The notes under the pieces were generated by a model. It ran no database searches and was not told the DNA's origin. It saw only the letters and a program-made list of their open reading frames with translations. This document shows, one piece after another, positions 1 to 9,612 of a stretch of DNA of 64,000 nt. The DNA lies in assembly GCA_028289285.1 (NCBI GenBank), contig JANQRF010000002.1, forward strand, positions 124,001-188,000, given 5' to 3'. Origin of the DNA: Alphaproteobacteria bacterium (GTDB taxonomy: Bacteria; Pseudomonadota; Alphaproteobacteria; Micavibrionales; Micavibrionaceae). Both the position numbers and the translations under genes were made by a program. Every line of letters starts with the position of its first letter. Positions within the stretch are counted from its first letter, which is position 1.

Positions 1-2
1 TA

Positions 3-557
3 TTTTCTTTTCCAGCGCATGCGGAAGAGGGGTATGTGCGTGGTTTCATTTGGGGCATCGGCAAGGAAGATGTAAAAAAATTCGAACGGGTTGTCCTGTT
101 TGAAGAGCTCGAAAATACGCTGTTCTTTATTGATGAGTGGGATGGTGTAAAAACGCTTATCGGCTATGAGTTTTGGGAAGACCAGCTCATCCGCGCCTCA
201 ATTAGTTTTCAAAAGGAAAATTATCCAAACCCTTCTGATGCCATTGCGTTTTATGTGGCCCGTGAATTTGACCTGAATGATGCGCTCGGTAGCAAAGGCG
301 AACAGGAAGTGATCTGGAAAGATTACCACTATGAGAATATGCCCAATCACTTTCCGCTGGCAGTTTTGAATGGTCATGTTGATCTGGTGACGCGCTGGGA
401 AACATCGCGCAGTGATATCACCATGGGCATGAGCGCGCAGGATTTCGAATATGCGCACCGCATCGTCTATGAGAGCAGAGAATTAATGGCCGCTCGCACG
501 CAGGCTTTAGAAGAAGATCTGGGGCCGGTTTTGGCGCCGCCTGCGCTTCAGGAATAA
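3..557 (+). CDS. Secreted hypothetical protein, 5' end outside window
   Basis: Partial gene: the reading frame is open to the window edge, so the true start lies upstream. The first visible residues, FSFPAHAEEGYVRGF, look like the end of a signal peptide with an A-H-A cleavage site, so the GTG at 36 is probably not the start. At least 184 residues are visible. The mature part is acidic and aromatic-rich (FIDEWDG, YEFWED, WKDYHYENMP) with no motif I recognise and no membrane segment after the signal. The C-terminus is Ala/Pro-rich. It ends 81 bp before ftsH on the same strand. Periplasmic or secreted location is inferred from the signal peptide remnant; function unknown. Confidence 0.7.
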   Translation, partial: FSFPAHAEEGYVRGFIWGIGKEDVKKFERVVLFEELENTLFFIDEWDGVKTLIGYEFWEDQLIRASISFQKENYPNPSDAIAFYVAREFDLNDALGSKGEQEVIWKDYHYENMPNHFPLAVLNGHVDLVTRWETSRSDITMGMSAQDFEYAHRIVYESRELMAARTQALEEDLGPVLAPPALQE

Positions 558-579
558 ACACAAATAATTGACGGTTTTC

Positions 580-609
580 TTGGACTTTTGCCCTGAAAGC
601 GCCTAAATT
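580..609 (+). promoter_or_regulatory. Putative ftsH promoter
   Basis: A -35-like TTGGAC (580-585) and a -10-like TAAATT (604-609) are 18 bp apart, about 30 bp before the ftsH start codon. Perfect 6-bp arms GCCCTG (590-595) and CAGGGC (611-616) flank the -10 region and could be an operator or a small hairpin. CTTGGA near the -35 also loosely resembles a heat-shock sigma -35, and ftsH is RpoH-controlled in many bacteria, but the match is too weak to assign. Confidence 0.35.
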
Positions 610-638
610 ACAGGGCATAACCAAGGATAGAGACTCTT

Positions 639-2570
639 ATGAATAACGGATTTGGACGCAACCTGATGTTTTGGCTGGCCATTGGCTTGCTGCTAGCCTT
701 TTTGTTTAATGTCTTTCAGGGCGCGCAAATGAACAATCAAATGGCCGGCGCCAAGGAGCTTGCCTATAGTGAGTTCATGGAAGAAGCCACAGCCGGACGC
801 ATTTCCGATGTCACCATCAAAGGCCAGGAAATCACAGGTCATTTCGCCAGTGGCGGTGAAGCTTTCACATCACTCGCACCGCAGGGCGAAAATGTTGTTG
901 AACGCCTCGAAGGGACCGGTACGCGCATTGCCGCCGAAGCGGTCGATCCGAATGCAGTGAGCCCGCTTTCCGTGCTTCTCTCCTGGTTCCCGATGCTGCT
1001 TCTTATCGCGGTTTGGATTTTCTTCATGCGCCAGATGAACGGCAAAGGTGGGGGCGGCGCGATGGGCTTTGGTAAATCGCGCGCAAAATTGCTCACCGAA
1101 AAACACGGTCGTGTCACGTTCGAAGATGTTGCCGGCATTGAAGAAGCCAAAGCGGAACTCGAGGAAGTTGTTGAATTTCTCAAAGACCCGCAAAAATTTC
1201 AGCGCCTGGGCGGCAAAATTCCAAAAGGCGCTCTTTTGGTTGGACCGCCTGGAACGGGGAAAACCCTCACTGCACGAGCGGTGGCCGGGGAAGCGGAGGT
1301 TCCGTTTTTCACTATCTCGGGTTCTGACTTTGTTGAGATGTTTGTTGGTGTTGGCGCAAGCCGCGTGCGTGACATGTTCGAGCAGGCCAAAAAGAATGCA
1401 CCCTGCATTATCTTCATTGATGAAATTGATGCGGTCGGACGTCATCGCGGTGCTGGTCTTGGCGGCGGGAATGATGAACGCGAACAAACGCTCAACCAGC
1501 TTCTGGTGGAAATGGACGGGTTTGAAGCCAATGAAGGCGTGATCCTGATTGCAGCAACCAACCGTCCGGATGTTTTGGACCCAGCGCTCTTGCGTCCCGG
1601 GCGTTTTGACCGCCAGATTGTTGTGCCGCTCCCTGATGTAACAGGGCGTGAAAAAATCTTGACCGTACATATGAAGAAAGTACCGCTGGCGCAAAACGTA
1701 CAGGCAAGCGTGATTGCGCGCGGAACTCCTGGTTTTTCCGGCGCGGACCTTGCCAATCTTGTCAACGAAGCGGCATTACTTGCTGCGCGGCGTGGCAAGC
1801 GCGTTGTCGGACAATCTGAATTTGAAGATGCCAAAGATAAAGTCATGATGGGTGCCGAGCGTAAATCCATGGTCATGACTGAAGAAGAAAAGAAACTCAC
1901 CGCTTATCACGAAGCAGGTCATGCAGTGATTGCCTTGCATGAGCCTGAATCTGACCCAATCCATAAAGCAACCATTATTCCGCGCGGGCGTGCGCTGGGG
2001 ATGGTGATGCGCTTGCCCGAAGGTGACCGGATTTCCATGTCCAAGGCTAAACTGAAAGCTGATCTTGCCGTCGCCATGGGCGGCCGTATTGCCGAGGAAA
2101 TGATTTTCGGCGCGGAAAAAGTCACCACAGGCGCCTCCAGCGATATCCAGCAAGCCACGAATATGGCACGGCGCATGGTCACGGAATGGGGCATGTCTGA
2201 TAAGCTCGGTTTCCTGCGTTACAGCAGCGATCAGGAAGAAGTGTTTCTTGGGCATTCTGTTGCGCAAAGCAAAAACATGTCTGATGCGACGGCGGCGATT
2301 GTCGATAGCGAGATTAAGTTGATCGTTGAAACGGCTTATGAGCGCGCAGAACAAATCCTGAAAGATAATGAAAAAGACCTGCACACGGTTGCGCAGGCTT
2401 TGCTTGAATATGAAATGCTCACCGGCGATGAAATTAAAGGTCTTTTAAAAGGCGAGCCGATTATCCGCGATGATCCCAAAGATAACACGCCGTCCGGGCC
2501 GCGTTCGTCTGTGCCGTCTTCAACAGGCTTAAGCAATCCGCCGGAAGACGCTGAACCGCAAGGGGCCTAA
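639..2570 (+). CDS. ftsH: ATP-dependent zinc metalloprotease FtsH
   Basis: Membrane-anchored AAA+ protease that degrades misassembled membrane proteins and short-lived regulators; normally hexameric. The 643 residues are the usual length. Visible in order: N-terminal membrane segment (about 9-27), a periplasmic loop, a second membrane segment (about 108-128), Walker A GPPGTGKT near residue 202, Walker B IIFIDEID, the SRH region ([19 protein letters not shown]), and the zinc site HEAGH near residue 424. The tail is Pro/Ser-rich. The ATG is preceded by an AAGGATAGAG-like ribosome site. A secreted protein and glmM follow almost without gaps, so the three are probably co-transcribed. ftsH-glmM order is common in alphaproteobacteria. 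Confidence 0.98.
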   Translation: MNNGFGRNLMFWLAIGLLLAFLFNVFQGAQMNNQMAGAKELAYSEFMEEATAGRISDVTIKGQEITGHFASGGEAFTSLAPQGENVVERLEGTGTRIAAEAVDPNAVSPLSVLLSWFPMLLLIAVWIFFMRQMNGKGGGGAMGFGKSRAKLLTEKHGRVTFEDVAGIEEAKAELEEVVEFLKDPQKFQRLGGKIPKGALLVGPPGTGKTLTARAVAGEAEVPFFTISGSDFVEMFVGVGASRVRDMFEQAKKNAPCIIFIDEIDAVGRHRGAGLGGGNDEREQTLNQLLVEMDGFEANEGVILIAATNRPDVLDPALLRPGRFDRQIVVPLPDVTGREKILTVHMKKVPLAQNVQASVIARGTPGFSGADLANLVNEAALLAARRGKRVVGQSEFEDAKDKVMMGAERKSMVMTEEEKKLTAYHEAGHAVIALHEPESDPIHKATIIPRGRALGMVMRLPEGDRISMSKAKLKADLAVAMGGRIAEEMIFGAEKVTTGASSDIQQATNMARRMVTEWGMSDKLGFLRYSSDQEEVFLGHSVAQSKNMSDATAAIVDSEIKLIVETAYERAEQILKDNEKDLHTVAQALLEYEMLTGDEIKGLLKGEPIIRDDPKDNTPSGPRSSVPSSTGLSNPPEDAEPQGA

Positions 2571-2575
2571 AACCT

Positions 2576-3202
2576 ATGCGGGGGGCGTTTTTCTTATGTA
2601 TGTTGTTTCTTTTAAGTGCATGGTCTGTGCCTGCGCTGGCTGAAAAGACTCCCCCCAGGGTTTGTGGTAAATATGATTGTGCAAATGGAACAACACTTCT
2701 TTTGCCAAGAGATCATGTGTGGGAAGAAGGCATATATTCCGTTGTCGTAACAATCGATTCCAGGCGCTCAGTTTGCCGGGGAGAGATTAGTCTGGAAACC
2801 TGCACATCACCACAAACTATGTTTTCTTGTGAAGGTGCAGCAGAGGCAAGTGTAGATGTGCGCGGTTGTCCGCCAAAGTTATGGTCTGAATTTGCGCAAG
2901 AAGATCATCATGATCACGAACACGATCATGAGGGGCATGGCCACAAATATGAAGAAGCTGAAAACCCCATTTTATATGAAGAGGCACAAGACAGGCCTTA
3001 TATTGAACGCATTATTATTATGGATGCCGGAAAGCGTGTGGACTTAAAAATTGCGCAGCCTGAAAAGGTGTTTTTGAACTTTCATCGCAGTGAAACAATT
3101 TACAGTGAAACGCTGTATCCCGAGTATAAACTTCACTATCCAAACGGGCCTGATTGCCCGCGTGTTTGCCGCTACGGCGATTTTGAGGTAAAGGAATTCT
3201 AA
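2576..3202 (+). CDS. Secreted Cys- and His-rich hypothetical protein
   Basis: 208 residues with a clear N-terminal signal peptide (hydrophobic [14 protein letters not shown], then ALA before EKTPP). The mature part has eight cysteines (VCGKYDC, SVCRG, ETCTS, FSCEG, RGCPP, DCPRVC), suggesting disulfides in the periplasm. A histidine/acid cluster around residues 108-122 ([17 protein letters not shown]) looks like a flexible metal-binding loop of the kind seen in zinc-handling proteins. It lies 5 bp after ftsH, and its TAA overlaps the glmM ATG by one base, so it is embedded in that transcript. I do not recognise a family. Zinc binding would fit a neighbour of a zinc protease but is only inferred. 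Confidence 0.85.
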   Translation: MRGAFFLCMLFLLSAWSVPALAEKTPPRVCGKYDCANGTTLLLPRDHVWEEGIYSVVVTIDSRRSVCRGEISLETCTSPQTMFSCEGAAEASVDVRGCPPKLWSEFAQEDHHDHEHDHEGHGHKYEEAENPILYEEAQDRPYIERIIIMDAGKRVDLKIAQPEKVFLNFHRSETIYSETLYPEYKLHYPNGPDCPRVCRYGDFEVKEF

Positions 3203-4566
3203 TGACACGTAAATATTTTGGCACAGACGGTATACGGGGGACGGCGAACACGCCGCCTATGACGGCGGATATGGCACTCAAAGTTGCGATGGCCACGGCC
3301 TATGTTCTGCGCCAGAGCGAAGCAAAGACGGGCGTACCGATGGACCGGGCAATCATCGGTAAAGATACACGCCTGTCCGGCTATATGCTCGAACAGGCTA
3401 TGGCCGCAGGTTTTGTGGCGATGGGCATGGATGTGATTTTAACAGGCCCAATCCCAACACCTGCTGTGGCGATGTTGACGCGTTCTTTGCGCGCCGATGT
3501 CGGGGTGATGATATCCGCCTCTCACAATCCGTATCAGGATAACGGCATTAAGCTTTTTAGTGCGGATGGGACAAAACTCCCCGATGCACTTGAAACTGAA
3601 ATCGAAGCAGCGATTGATATGGATCAAAACGCGCTTTTACCATCCCCGGATACACTTGGAAAAGCAAGCCGTCTGGACGATGCGCCTGGACGTTATATTG
3701 AATTTCTCAAACGCTCTTTGCCCCGCGGAGAAACGCTTGGCGGTCTCAAAATTGTTGTCGATTGTGCGCATGGCGCAGCCTATAAAGTTGCGCCTCAGCT
3801 TTTGTGGGAACTGGAAGCGGAAGTGATCACAATCGGCAATACGCCGAATGGACGGAACATTAATCAGGAATGTGGGGCGACGGATACGAAAGCGCTACAG
3901 GAACGTGTCGTGGCAGAAAAAGCTGATATTGGCATTGCGCTGGATGGAGATGCAGACCGGCTCATTGTCGTTGATGAAACAGGCGCGCGCGTGGATGGTG
4001 ATCAGATCATGGCGCTTTTGGCCACGGCCAAAAAAGAGCAGGGTTTTCTTCAGGGTGAAGCAATTGTCGCCACGGTCATGAGTAATCTAGGGCTTGAAAA
4101 ATACCTTGAAAAGCAGGGTTTAAAACTTATCCGCACACCGGTCGGGGACCGCTATGTTGTCGAAGCCATGCGCGATGGCGGCTACAATATTGGCGGAGAG
4201 CAATCCGGTCATATGATCTTATCTGATTTTTCTTCTACGGGTGATGGATTGCTGACGGCTTTGCAGGTTCTTTCTATCGTCTCCAAATCCGGTCAAAAAG
4301 CCTCTGAGGTTTGTCATCTGTTTGATCCATATCCGCAAATCCTACAAAATGTGAAAATCACAAATGGTCATACACCGCTGGATGATGCAGGGGTCAAGAA
4401 AGCCATCACCGATGCTGAAAAGAAGCTTGCCAATGACGGGCGCTTATTGATTCGCCCCTCCGGGACAGAGCCGCTTATTCGTGTTATGGCTGAAGGGCAG
4501 GATCAAAAAAAGATACAAAATATTGTCAGTGATTTGTGTGCCGTCATTGAAAAGGCATCCGCCTAG
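3202..4566 (+). CDS. glmM: Phosphoglucosamine mutase GlmM
   Basis: Converts glucosamine-6-phosphate to glucosamine-1-phosphate in the cytoplasmic route to UDP-GlcNAc, feeding peptidoglycan and LPS. 454 residues, normal length. Family landmarks: N-terminal [11 protein letters not shown], active-site serine loop [15 protein letters not shown] (phosphoserine near residue 107), metal loop DGDADR, sugar-binding GGEQSGHM, and C-terminal phosphate-binding [12 protein letters not shown]. All expected catalytic elements are present. Its ATG overlaps the previous stop codon by one base, indicating translational coupling in the ftsH operon. Confidence 0.98.
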   Translation: MTRKYFGTDGIRGTANTPPMTADMALKVAMATAYVLRQSEAKTGVPMDRAIIGKDTRLSGYMLEQAMAAGFVAMGMDVILTGPIPTPAVAMLTRSLRADVGVMISASHNPYQDNGIKLFSADGTKLPDALETEIEAAIDMDQNALLPSPDTLGKASRLDDAPGRYIEFLKRSLPRGETLGGLKIVVDCAHGAAYKVAPQLLWELEAEVITIGNTPNGRNINQECGATDTKALQERVVAEKADIGIALDGDADRLIVVDETGARVDGDQIMALLATAKKEQGFLQGEAIVATVMSNLGLEKYLEKQGLKLIRTPVGDRYVVEAMRDGGYNIGGEQSGHMILSDFSSTGDGLLTALQVLSIVSKSGQKASEVCHLFDPYPQILQNVKITNGHTPLDDAGVKKAITDAEKKLANDGRLLIRPSGTEPLIRVMAEGQDQKKIQNIVSDLCAVIEKASA

Positions 4567-4583
4567 ACGGTACACTTACCTTT

Positions 4584-4868
4584 ATGAGAATCAAAAAAGC
4601 TGAGACACATTCTCTGGAAGATCTTTTGCGCGCTGCAGCCAAAGAGGGGGATTGTTATACAATCCGCCGTCTTGTGCTGGCCGGTGTCGACATTGATTCC
4701 AAAGATGAGCAGGGATTTACGGCGATCAACTATGCCGCGCATCATAAACAGACAAGCGCGATGAAAACACTTTTGGCGGCAAAAGAAATGCGTGCCTATG
4801 CGGATAAGGGTGGTGTCCCTGAGCGTTCTCTTTGGAAAAATAAAGATATAAAAATGCGCAAAGCCTGA
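4584..4868 (+). CDS. Small ankyrin-repeat protein
   Basis: 94 residues that read as about two ankyrin repeats: LEDLLRAAAKEGDCYTIRRLVLAGVD, then a second unit beginning DEQGFTAINYAAHHK with a following helix SAMKTLLAAKE. There is no signal peptide or membrane segment, so it is probably a cytoplasmic protein-binding module. It starts 17 bp after glmM and may be the last gene of the ftsH-glmM transcript. Ankyrin units mediate protein contacts; the partner is not apparent. It is shorter than most ankyrin proteins but complete, with no sign of truncation of a larger neighbour. Confidence 0.75.
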   Translation: MRIKKAETHSLEDLLRAAAKEGDCYTIRRLVLAGVDIDSKDEQGFTAINYAAHHKQTSAMKTLLAAKEMRAYADKGGVPERSLWKNKDIKMRKA

Positions 4869-4876
4869 AGGCTTTT
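4860..4876. terminator. Short bidirectional hairpin between convergent genes
   Basis: AAAGCC (4860-4865), loop TGAA, GGCTTT (4870-4875), with A- and T-rich ends. It spans both stop codons of the convergent ankyrin and TPR genes, so it could end transcription in both directions. The stem is only six base pairs and the T run is short. Confidence 0.4.
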
Positions 4877-5870
4877 ACTCATTCCCAAAATTAAAGCTTT
4901 TAAAAGACTTCTCGTCTTCTTTAGTTTTTTCAGGAGCACTACTATCTTGTGCAATCTCTACATCTGGCGGCGGACGCGGAGTAAGCTGTTCAGGTTCTTG
5001 TTCGACCCCACTTGCAGGTTCAATCGTTGTAATTGGTTCGCGTTCTTCAGGCGCGGTCATCGTCGCTGTTTTGACAGGATCTTCTGCAGGCGTTACGCGC
5101 GCTTCTTTATCTTGCAAAGCGGCCGGCTTTGGCGGTGGTTTTGGCACGCGCGGGCCGACTGTTTCATTGAGCGTTGAGATAATCCGGTAATTGCGTTCAA
5201 TCTCCATCCGGCGTGGAGACAGATCACGCGCTTTTTCCAACACTTTCAAAGCTTCGGGCACCTTGCCCTGGGCGGCCAGGTTAAGCGCCAGATTATTGAG
5301 GATTGGCGCCGGATCTCCCTTCCATTCATCCAGACCCGTGCGGAAAGCCTCTTCGGCTTCTTGATGTAATCCTTGTGCGTCCAAAGCAGTGCCGAGCGCT
5401 AAAAAAGCGCGGCCATCTTTTTCATCTAATGTACTTGCCCGGCGGGAGAATTTCTCTGCTTCTTTATACTGGCCAAGCCCCAGATGGATCATGGACATTT
5501 CTGTCAGTGCAGGCTGGTACGGATCTTTCTTACCGGTATGTGGTTGTAAGACCAGCCGTGCGCGGTTCATCTGCTCATCTTCGCGTAAGGCACGGGAATA
5601 ACGTACCGCCACTTCCGGGTTTGTCTTATTGCGGTTATAGATATTCTCAAGAAGAACCAGGCTTTCCTGTTTATTGCCTTCGCGTTCGGCTTGCGCGAGC
5701 GCTCTTTCAATTGCGCGGTCTACTTTTGTCTCACCGGTCGAAAGCGATGTGGACGGGCGTGAATCTTCACCTGCTGTGCGCGTGGTTGCCGATTGACAGG
5801 CAGCAAGGGTCATGACCATCAGGCAGGGCAGGGCGAGTTTAAAAAATCTGGCATAAACAGGGGATGGCAT
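4875..5870 (-). CDS. TPR-repeat lipoprotein, TadD-like
   Basis: 331 residues. The N-terminus is a lipoprotein signal (hydrophobic LALPCLMVMTLAAC, lipobox LAAC), so it should be anchored by the cysteine, probably in the outer membrane. Residues of about 50-235 form tandem tetratricopeptide repeats (AVRYSRALREDEQMNRA, LTEMSMIHLGLGQYKEAEKF, AFLALGTALDAQGLHQEAEE, ILNNLALNLAAQGKVPEALK). The last 90 residues are Pro/Glu-rich and probably disordered. TadD, the pilotin-like lipoprotein of Tad pili, has this architecture. The gene just upstream in the same operon has a CpaC-like domain, which supports the Tad link. No other tad gene is in view, so the exact role is inferred. Confidence 0.8.
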   Translation of the reverse strand: MPSPVYARFFKLALPCLMVMTLAACQSATTRTAGEDSRPSTSLSTGETKVDRAIERALAQAEREGNKQESLVLLENIYNRNKTNPEVAVRYSRALREDEQMNRARLVLQPHTGKKDPYQPALTEMSMIHLGLGQYKEAEKFSRRASTLDEKDGRAFLALGTALDAQGLHQEAEEAFRTGLDEWKGDPAPILNNLALNLAAQGKVPEALKVLEKARDLSPRRMEIERNYRIISTLNETVGPRVPKPPPKPAALQDKEARVTPAEDPVKTATMTAPEEREPITTIEPASGVEQEPEQLTPRPPPDVEIAQDSSAPEKTKEDEKSFKSFNFGNE

Positions 5871-5923
5871 ACATGTCTCTCACATGGCTAGAGGAATGAA
5901 AATATCTTCAAGTCAGTATAGAC

Positions 5924-6454
5924 TTAAGGCTGGTTTTCTTCAATCTCTTCGACAGTTGGCGTGGCTCCGGCGGTTTCCGTTGGAACTTCGGAAATACCGG
6001 CAGCAGCCTCGGTCTCGCGGACCTGCACTTCATGGCAGGTGTCCGGGCAGAAAAAGACGCTCGTTGGCTGGCAGTCTTCTGCACCGGTCGCGCAGGAGCG
6101 GCGGATTCGCACATAATTTTTCTTCTGGCTGGCAACAATGGCGTGACGCTGCATAATCACATTCCCGGCGCGGTCAAGCACGGTGAAATGGGTCGAGCCG
6201 GGCGTACGCGGGATCAGGACCATCAGCCGCGGTGTGTCCAGCAGGACATTTAAATGCGCCGGATTACCGACAATCACTGTCACGGCATCCTGATCTAATC
6301 TCACAAGTTCTGATTTATCAGGTGTCAGACGGATCAGCGGGTGTGTGGTCACCAGATTTTCAGGCGTGCTTGCGCGCGGCATAAGGTCTTGCGCTTGCGC
6401 ACCGGGCGCAAGGACACTAAAAGCAATTAAAAAAGCAAAAATAAATTTAAGCAT
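5924..6454 (-). CDS. Periplasmic protein with CpaC/RcpA-type pilus N-terminal domain
   Basis: 176 residues with a signal peptide (FIFAFLIAFSVLAPGAQA, cleavage near AQA). Residues of about 40-115 resemble the N-terminal domain of Tad/type II secretin proteins: L-x-P-D-K-S-E-L-V-R-L, then VTVIVGNPAHLNVLLDTPRL, then GSTHFTVLDRAGNVI. The secretin barrel itself is missing, so this is a stand-alone domain protein. Four cysteines (RSCATGAEDC, FFCPDTC) follow, then an acidic, Pro/Thr-rich tail. Transcribed first in a two-gene minus-strand operon, 53 bp before the TPR lipoprotein. Probably supports assembly of a pilus or secretin encoded elsewhere. Confidence 0.75.
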   Translation of the reverse strand: MLKFIFAFLIAFSVLAPGAQAQDLMPRASTPENLVTTHPLIRLTPDKSELVRLDQDAVTVIVGNPAHLNVLLDTPRLMVLIPRTPGSTHFTVLDRAGNVIMQRHAIVASQKKNYVRIRRSCATGAEDCQPTSVFFCPDTCHEVQVRETEAAAGISEVPTETAGATPTVEEIEENQP

Positions 6455-6590
6455 CAGATTTATTTTGAACGGTTCGACCCACCAGCCATAAGTATAACTG
6501 AAAAAAGATTAACGGTTTATGTTTTTTGGATAAAAATTGAGCCTAATTTAATTATCGAAAATAATACATCTAATCCGGCCGGGTATCCGT

Positions 6591-7313
6591 ATGAATTATA
6601 TGAGCTTTCTAAATACATTTAATACGCCCGTACGCGCCGCTGTCATTGGTGCAAGCGGTGGAATAGGGCAGGCCTTTTGTACCCATTTGGAAAGTGATCC
6701 GAATATACACACGCTTTATAAGCTCTCGCGCAGCGGTAAAAATCATATTCACATTAATTTGACGCAGGAAGAGACGATCGCGCGCGCGGCAGAAGAAGTC
6801 GGTACGCTTGATATGGTGATTGTTGCCACCGGCCTTTTACACGAAGGCGCACTTCAGCCTGAAAAAGCCTTTAGAGACCTCACGGCGGAGAATTTCAAAA
6901 CTATATTCGAGATTAATACGCTTGGCCCCGCGCTGCTCGCAAAATATTTTATTCCGCTTTTACCAAAAGATGCGCGCGGCGTGTTTGCAGCTTTATCTGC
7001 ACGGGTAGGATCTATTTCTGATAACGGGCTTGGCGGGTGGACGTCTTACCGGGCCTCCAAGGCAGCGCTTAATATGGTTTTAAAAAATGCAGCGATTGAA
7101 GCTGCGCGCACACATAAGCAGGCTGTTATTGCGGGCCTGCATCCCGGCACGGTAGATACGGGTTTGTCAAAACCGTTTCAGGGTTTTGTAAAGCCTGGAA
7201 AATTATTCACAGCAAAGCAAGCGGCAGGCGGTATGTTAGGGGTTCTGGATGGTTTAACACCGGCGCAGAGCGGAAAAGTTTTTGCCTATGACGGGCAGGA
7301 GATCGTTCCTTAA
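6591..7313 (+). CDS. Short-chain dehydrogenase/reductase (C-factor type)
   Basis: NAD(P)-dependent oxidoreductase of the SDR family, 240 residues. The Rossmann motif VIGASGGIGQAF is near residue 20. IVATGLLHEG follows, INTLGPALL is the NNAG-region equivalent, and the catalytic pair is SARVGSISDN...YRASKAAL. HPGTVDTGLSKPF matches the C-factor/CsgA-like subgroup. No strong ribosome site is visible; ATG at 6591 or the later ATG encoding MSFLNTF are both possible. First gene of a plus-strand run with SOUL, photolyase, DUF2256 and glutathione peroxidase genes, a combination seen in bacterial light- and oxidation-response clusters. Substrate unknown. Confidence 0.9.
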   Translation: MNYMSFLNTFNTPVRAAVIGASGGIGQAFCTHLESDPNIHTLYKLSRSGKNHIHINLTQEETIARAAEEVGTLDMVIVATGLLHEGALQPEKAFRDLTAENFKTIFEINTLGPALLAKYFIPLLPKDARGVFAALSARVGSISDNGLGGWTSYRASKAALNMVLKNAAIEAARTHKQAVIAGLHPGTVDTGLSKPFQGFVKPGKLFTAKQAAGGMLGVLDGLTPAQSGKVFAYDGQEIVP

Positions 7314-7328
7314 ATATGAGAGGTATAG

Positions 7329-7952
7329 ATGAAATTATTTTTAGTTATTTTAACGTCAGTTATTTTATTGCCGGCGTGCAGTGTCGTGGGGCATGAGGGC
7401 GTGGAAACCGCTTCTTATAATGTGATCAAAAGCGATCCGCCTTTTGAAGTACGCCGCTATGATGAACTTGTTCTGGTCTCCACGCCGATGGATGGCGAGA
7501 AGCGAAACGGGGCATTTAACCGCCTGTTTAAATATATCTCCGGGGAGAATGCAGGCGCGCAGGAAATTGCTATGACGGCCCCTGTATTCATGGATCCGGA
7601 ATCTAAAGAAGGCGAAAAAATAGAAATGACGGCGCCTGTCTTTATGGATGGGGAAGGCCAGCGCAAAATGTCTTTTGTACTCCCGTCCAAATATACATTT
7701 GAAACGGCGCCCCGCCCGACAGGGGAAAATGTGATGCTTGAAAAGATTGAAAACAAAACTTACGCGGTCATCCGCTTTAGCGGGTTTTTCAGCGAATCTA
7801 GTATTCAAAACCATAAAGATAAGCTGGAAGGCTGGATTACTGAAAACGGATACACGGCGACAGGGACCTATAAATCTGCTGGCTATAATGCGCCCTGGAC
7901 ACTTCCGATGGCCCGGCGCAATGAAGTTTTAATTCCCATTCAGGCTGAATAA
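7329..7952 (+). CDS. SOUL haem-binding lipoprotein
   Basis: 207 residues of the SOUL/HBP family, which bind haem or porphyrins. A lipoprotein signal with lipobox LLPAC ends near residue 17. Family signatures: the N-terminal strand ETASYNVIKSDPPFEVRRYDE, NGAFNRLFKYISGENAG, the repeated MTAPVFMD (twice), the SFVLPSKYTFETAPRPTGENV region, and the C-terminal NGYTATGTYKSAGYNAPWTLP. The N-terminal cysteine predicts attachment to an envelope membrane. It lies 15 bp after the SDR gene and 3 bp before the photolyase gene, so co-transcription is very likely. A role in haem handling near photo-oxidative defence is inferred from context. Confidence 0.92.
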   Translation: MKLFLVILTSVILLPACSVVGHEGVETASYNVIKSDPPFEVRRYDELVLVSTPMDGEKRNGAFNRLFKYISGENAGAQEIAMTAPVFMDPESKEGEKIEMTAPVFMDGEGQRKMSFVLPSKYTFETAPRPTGENVMLEKIENKTYAVIRFSGFFSESSIQNHKDKLEGWITENGYTATGTYKSAGYNAPWTLPMARRNEVLIPIQAE

Positions 7953-7955
7953 ATT

Positions 7956-9485
7956 ATGGGCACGCTCAGGCTTATTCTCGGCGATCAGCTGAGCCATGAT
8001 ATCGCAGCGCTCCAGGACTGCGATAAAAACGCAGATACAATCCTTATCTGCGAAGTATGGGATGAAGCCACCTATGTGAAACATCATAAAAAGAAAATTA
8101 CGTTTGTCTTTTCAGCGATGCGCCATTTTGCCAAAGAGCTGGAGAATAAAGGCTTTACCGTTCGTTACACGCATCTCGACGATAAAAAGAATGCAGGTTC
8201 TTTTCGGGGTGAAGTCGAACGCGCCGTGAAAGAAATAAAGCCTGATAAAGTTATCACCACTTTCCCCGGGGAATGGCGCGTCTATGAAGATATGAAAGGC
8301 TGGGAGAAAGGTTTTGGTACACCTGTCGAAATCCGGGAAGATGACCGTTTTCTATGCACGATAGATGACTTTGCAAAATGGGCAGAAGGGCGCAAATCCT
8401 TGCGTATGGAATATTTTTACCGCGAAATGCGCAAGCAATATAACATCCTGATGGATGGCAATAAGCCCGAAGGCGGGGAGTGGAATTATGATTCCCAAAA
8501 CCGCAAAACCCCCAAAGGGGAACTGGATGTTCCTGTGCCTTATCAGGCCAATATAGATGAAATCACGCAAGACTGTATTGACCTTGTCGCAGAGAAATTC
8601 TCTGATCATTTCGGTGACCTGGACCCGTTTTATTTTGCTGTGACCCGTGATCAGGCTCTTTATGCGCTGGATAAATTTATCTCAGAGCGTCTTGAAAAAT
8701 TCGGCGATTATCAGGATGCGATGGTGCAGGGGGAGCCTTGGCTCTATCATTCGCATTTAAGCTTTTACATTAATTGTGGTTTGCTCAATCCGCTGGAGTG
8801 TATTCAAAAAACTGAAGCGGCTTATCAAAATGGCGCCGCGCCTCTAAATGCCGTCGAAGGTTTTATCCGCCAGATCCTTGGCTGGCGGGAATATGTGCGT
8901 GGGATTTACTGGCTTAATATGCCGGGCTACGAAAAAGAAAATTTCTTTGTTGCAGACCGTGCCCTGCCGGATTTTTTCTGGACGACCAATACCAAAATGA
9001 ACTGCCTGCGACAATGCATTTCAGAAACAAAACAAAACGCCTATGCGCACCACATTCAGCGCCTCATGATCATTGGCAATTTTTCACTCCTGGCTGGTTT
9101 ATCCCCCGAAGAGGTCAATGAGTGGTATCTCATTGTCTATGCCGATGCCTATGAATGGGTTGAAATGCCCAATGTGACGGGTATGATTTTATTTGCCGAT
9201 GGCGGTCTGCTGGCCAGTAAACCATACGCAGCCGGCGGCGCCTATATCAATAAAATGTCCGATTACTGCAAAAACTGTTCTTATAGTGTTAGTAAAAAGA
9301 ACGGTCCGAAAGCTTGCCCGTTTAATTATCTCTATTGGGATTTTTTAGGCCGTAATGAAGATAAACTGCAAAATAATCCGCGTCTGGGGATGAGCTACCG
9401 TACGCTGGGCAAGATGAGTGATGAGAAAAAACAGGCAATCCGGGAGGATGCGCAGCGCTTTTTCAAAGATATAAACAATGCATAA
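7956..9485 (+). CDS. FeS-type bacterial photolyase/cryptochrome
   Basis: 509 residues of the photolyase-related family that carries FAD and a [4Fe-4S] cluster (PhrB/CryB type). It starts with [16 protein letters not shown], typical of this subgroup. The FAD-binding C-terminal half includes [17 protein letters not shown], the Cys-bearing [27 protein letters not shown] segment, and [14 protein letters not shown]. The cysteines in SDYCKNCSY and [12 protein letters not shown] supply the remaining cluster ligands. Members repair (6-4) photoproducts with blue light or act as photoreceptors; sequence alone does not decide which. It overlaps the DUF2256 gene by 8 bp, and that small protein is a common partner of such photolyases. 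Confidence 0.95.
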   Translation: MGTLRLILGDQLSHDIAALQDCDKNADTILICEVWDEATYVKHHKKKITFVFSAMRHFAKELENKGFTVRYTHLDDKKNAGSFRGEVERAVKEIKPDKVITTFPGEWRVYEDMKGWEKGFGTPVEIREDDRFLCTIDDFAKWAEGRKSLRMEYFYREMRKQYNILMDGNKPEGGEWNYDSQNRKTPKGELDVPVPYQANIDEITQDCIDLVAEKFSDHFGDLDPFYFAVTRDQALYALDKFISERLEKFGDYQDAMVQGEPWLYHSHLSFYINCGLLNPLECIQKTEAAYQNGAAPLNAVEGFIRQILGWREYVRGIYWLNMPGYEKENFFVADRALPDFFWTTNTKMNCLRQCISETKQNAYAHHIQRLMIIGNFSLLAGLSPEEVNEWYLIVYADAYEWVEMPNVTGMILFADGGLLASKPYAAGGAYINKMSDYCKNCSYSVSKKNGPKACPFNYLYWDFLGRNEDKLQNNPRLGMSYRTLGKMSDEKKQAIREDAQRFFKDINNA

Positions 9486-9612
9486 AAAACAAAACCTGCC
9501 ACAGAAAATATGCACTTCGTGTGAGCGGCCTTTTAACTGGCGTAAAAAATGGGAAAAAATCTGGGATCAGGTAAAATATTGTTCAGAAAAATGCAGGAGA
9601 AATAAAAAATGA
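9478..9612 (+). CDS. DUF2256 small zinc-ribbon-like protein
   Basis: A 44-residue protein, easily missed because of its size. It reads [19 protein letters not shown], then [19 protein letters not shown], then RRNKK. This is the DUF2256 signature: CxxC, the W-R-K-K-W...W core and a second CxxxC, together a likely zinc site. It begins inside the end of the photolyase gene (8-bp overlap), and its TGA overlaps the next ATG by four bases (ATGA), so three genes are translationally coupled. DUF2256 genes often adjoin photolyase genes, but the biochemical role is unknown. Confidence 0.9.
   Translation: MHKKQNLPQKICTSCERPFNWRKKWEKIWDQVKYCSEKCRRNKK

Noticed and set aside
870..1694. Long open frame antisense to ftsH
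   Set aside because: Lies entirely inside the well-supported ftsH gene on the other strand; its composition (Phe, His and Arg-rich) is typical of antisense frames.
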